From Elysia crispata (taxonomy: Eukaryota; Mollusca; Gastropoda; Plakobranchidae), in assembly GCA_033675545.1 (NCBI GenBank), contig JAWDGP010000276.1, positions 121,001 through 185,000 of the forward strand: a stretch of DNA of 64,000 nucleotides, written 5' to 3'. Positions 62,042 through 64,000 of the stretch are shown here, piece after piece. The notes beneath the pieces are model-generated. The model did not search any database. It saw only the letters and a program-made list of their open reading frames with translations, and had not been told where the DNA came from. A program made the translations under genes and the position numbers. Position 1 is the stretch's first letter. Every line of letters begins with the position of its first letter.

Positions 62042-64000
62042 CTTGAAATTAAACTCATTTCATTTGACAAAAAACCTATTGAAAATAATGCAGAATGTAA
62101 CAATATGATGAATAGAGTTATGCAGTTTTTTTTTTATTTGGATTAACAAATAATAAAACGATTTTCCATCACATATTTCATACGATAAATCTAAATAAAT
62201 GCTTACAAAGTTTCTATAAAACTAAGAGGTATTTGTTATGTAAAGTTGCCATAAAATATGAAATAGCAAAACTGTTGGATTTTAAAAACATGCGTGAAGC
62301 AGTACATAATTCCTCTTAATAACTGATGTTTACTGGTGTTGTGGATACAAGTTAGACCATCTCTAAATGCTTTTTTTTCTTATTCCATGTTTGAACACCA
62401 AATTGAAATATATATAAGAACATAGCAGAGAGACTCAAACCCAGTGACAGAATTATTATTACAACAAAGAGAGAAGCATTTATTTCTCTTAAAGACAACA
62501 AATTAAACTTTAAAACTAAACTAAGTTGCAGAATCATAAATCCTTGTAAGCTTCATCTAGGCAAAATTAATAAGGAAATTAAATAGAAGTCTGTCCACAG
62601 CCTCAAATCAAAGACAAACATCAACCAGTGGAAAAACACAAAAGATGAAATAGACTGGTGCAACAACTTTGAAAACAAGAGCAGACACACATTGATCTGC
62701 TTTAACATATGCGATTTCTCTCTGCGAATATCAAAAGTGGACAGTATCAACCATACAAAAAAAAACCAAACAAACAGCTACTAATTAACTAATAACTGTT
62801 AATTCTGATATATTCAATAAGGCAGCAAAACCATATGATACTGCTTAAAAGAAAATGGACACAAGTATACAAAAAAGGAAAGGCTACAAGGAAAAGTACT
62901 TAAAACAGAATACAGACATGCCACTGAAGAAATAAACACCCCAGCAATGAAGCAAGAGACGCAACCTAGGAAAAAAAAAAAAAAGGAAAAAAAGACCATC
63001 TGATTCAGCCCTCTTGTTTAGTATTAATAATTAAGGTCACTATCTTGCTTCTAGCAATGGAAAAAAAATGTTTGGACCGTTACCCATGTTTTTCCCAAAG
63101 GCAACAAGCTCCAGAAAATTCGAAACAATAACACTGAAAAGCTAAGATTTAGCTGTATGTAAAACATGAAACAAATAAATCAGTCACAAGAAGGCAGTTC
63201 TCTAACCCTCAAAAAACAACAACTAAAGAATACAAGAAAAACATGTTAACTGCTGGGATAAAAACTTTTACCCAGTCAAACTCATAGGCCAGTGCCTTCA
63301 AAAGGAAGTTCAGTTGTCTATAAAGTGACTGTAGAATAAAAACCTTTGAAAAACAACGACTATATAGGGATAAGAAAACAAATTTATTACTCAATTTAAC
63401 AAACATACATGGAGCTTAGGAGTATACCACAAAAAATCAGCCACATCTCTGCCTTAACAATAAGTTAGCTTGAATAAAAATTGAATGCAAATCTCTTGGG
63501 ACAGAGTCAAAAGGGCCTAGCCATATTCAGCAACAACAAGAGGATGCAATCTCTGCTCAGCTGAAAAATATATCCTCAAAACCAAAGCAAGCCTAATCAA
63601 AAGAAGAAAAATGTTTTGATCAAGTCTCCATAGCAAAAAAACTACTACAAACTACAAAAATTATGAAACAGAAAACAACTAGTATAATATATATTTAAGG
63701 TCGCAACAGCACCGCAGCTCTCCACCTGCCTAAAGATAACAAAGGACAAAAAACAGCCTTGTCCTCTGTTCAAAGCACAAGCATGAATTTATGGTAAGTC
63801 CTTTTACTATTATTAAAAAGCTCCCACAGTTGACCACTCATTATTTTTTGGCATTAATCTTCAAGTTATATGCTAGTTTGGAGGGAAATGAATCTTAAAA
63901 TAGGAATTTTCCTCAACTCTGAATCCTGAAAAGCTACACAGCCTTTGCTGAATACAAAAATTACAAAAACACAAATTTGCAAGCAAAAAATATGTAAGCT
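62042..64000. other. SPG21 upstream region
   Basis: About 2 kb of AT-rich DNA beyond the start codon. A 5' UTR exon and promoter may lie here or past the edge; none could be placed. Open frames are short and compositionally non-coding. Confidence 0.4.

Overview
This is about 64 kb of AT-rich animal nuclear DNA carrying parts of three spliced protein-coding genes. Introns are GT-AG, mostly 0.4-7 kb, and the non-coding DNA is full of microsatellites and short DNA-transposon relics. The protein sequences are metazoan but diverged from vertebrate ones. With the repeat style (very long CT/GA tracts, many TCTAGATC-type palindromes) I infer a spiralian, probably a gastropod mollusc; the sequence does not prove this.

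Layout. 101-7434 (minus): the first seven coding exons of a CCDC171-like coiled-coil gene, which runs off the left edge. 7435-12082: a head-to-head intergenic region with a 212 bp tandem duplication, a 200 bp compound CT microsatellite and an inverted-repeat relic. 12094-29980 (plus): a complete ZCCHC9 orthologue in six coding exons with four CCHC zinc knuckles; introns 3 and 5 hold at least five short TIR elements, including two inverted copies of one family, one of them interrupted by another element. 30695-31754 (minus): an internally deleted Helitron with its 3' hairpin and CTAG end. 31.8-43.8 kb: intergenic DNA with TA and CT microsatellites, a tRNA-derived SINE and a decayed retroelement C-terminus. 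43867-62041 (minus): a complete SPG21 (maspardin) gene in eight coding exons whose spliced frame closes exactly at 304 codons plus stop. Its introns hold a LINE 3' end, a second copy of the decayed retroelement, SINE-like relics and several local duplications. 62042-64000: the SPG21 upstream side, with nothing recognised.

The three genes are unrelated housekeeping-type genes (a coiled-coil protein of unknown role, a nuclear RNA-binding-type zinc knuckle protein and an endosomal alpha/beta-hydrolase-fold protein); nothing suggests that they act together. I looked for an undescribed system and did not find one. The most informative structure is in the mobile-element layer.
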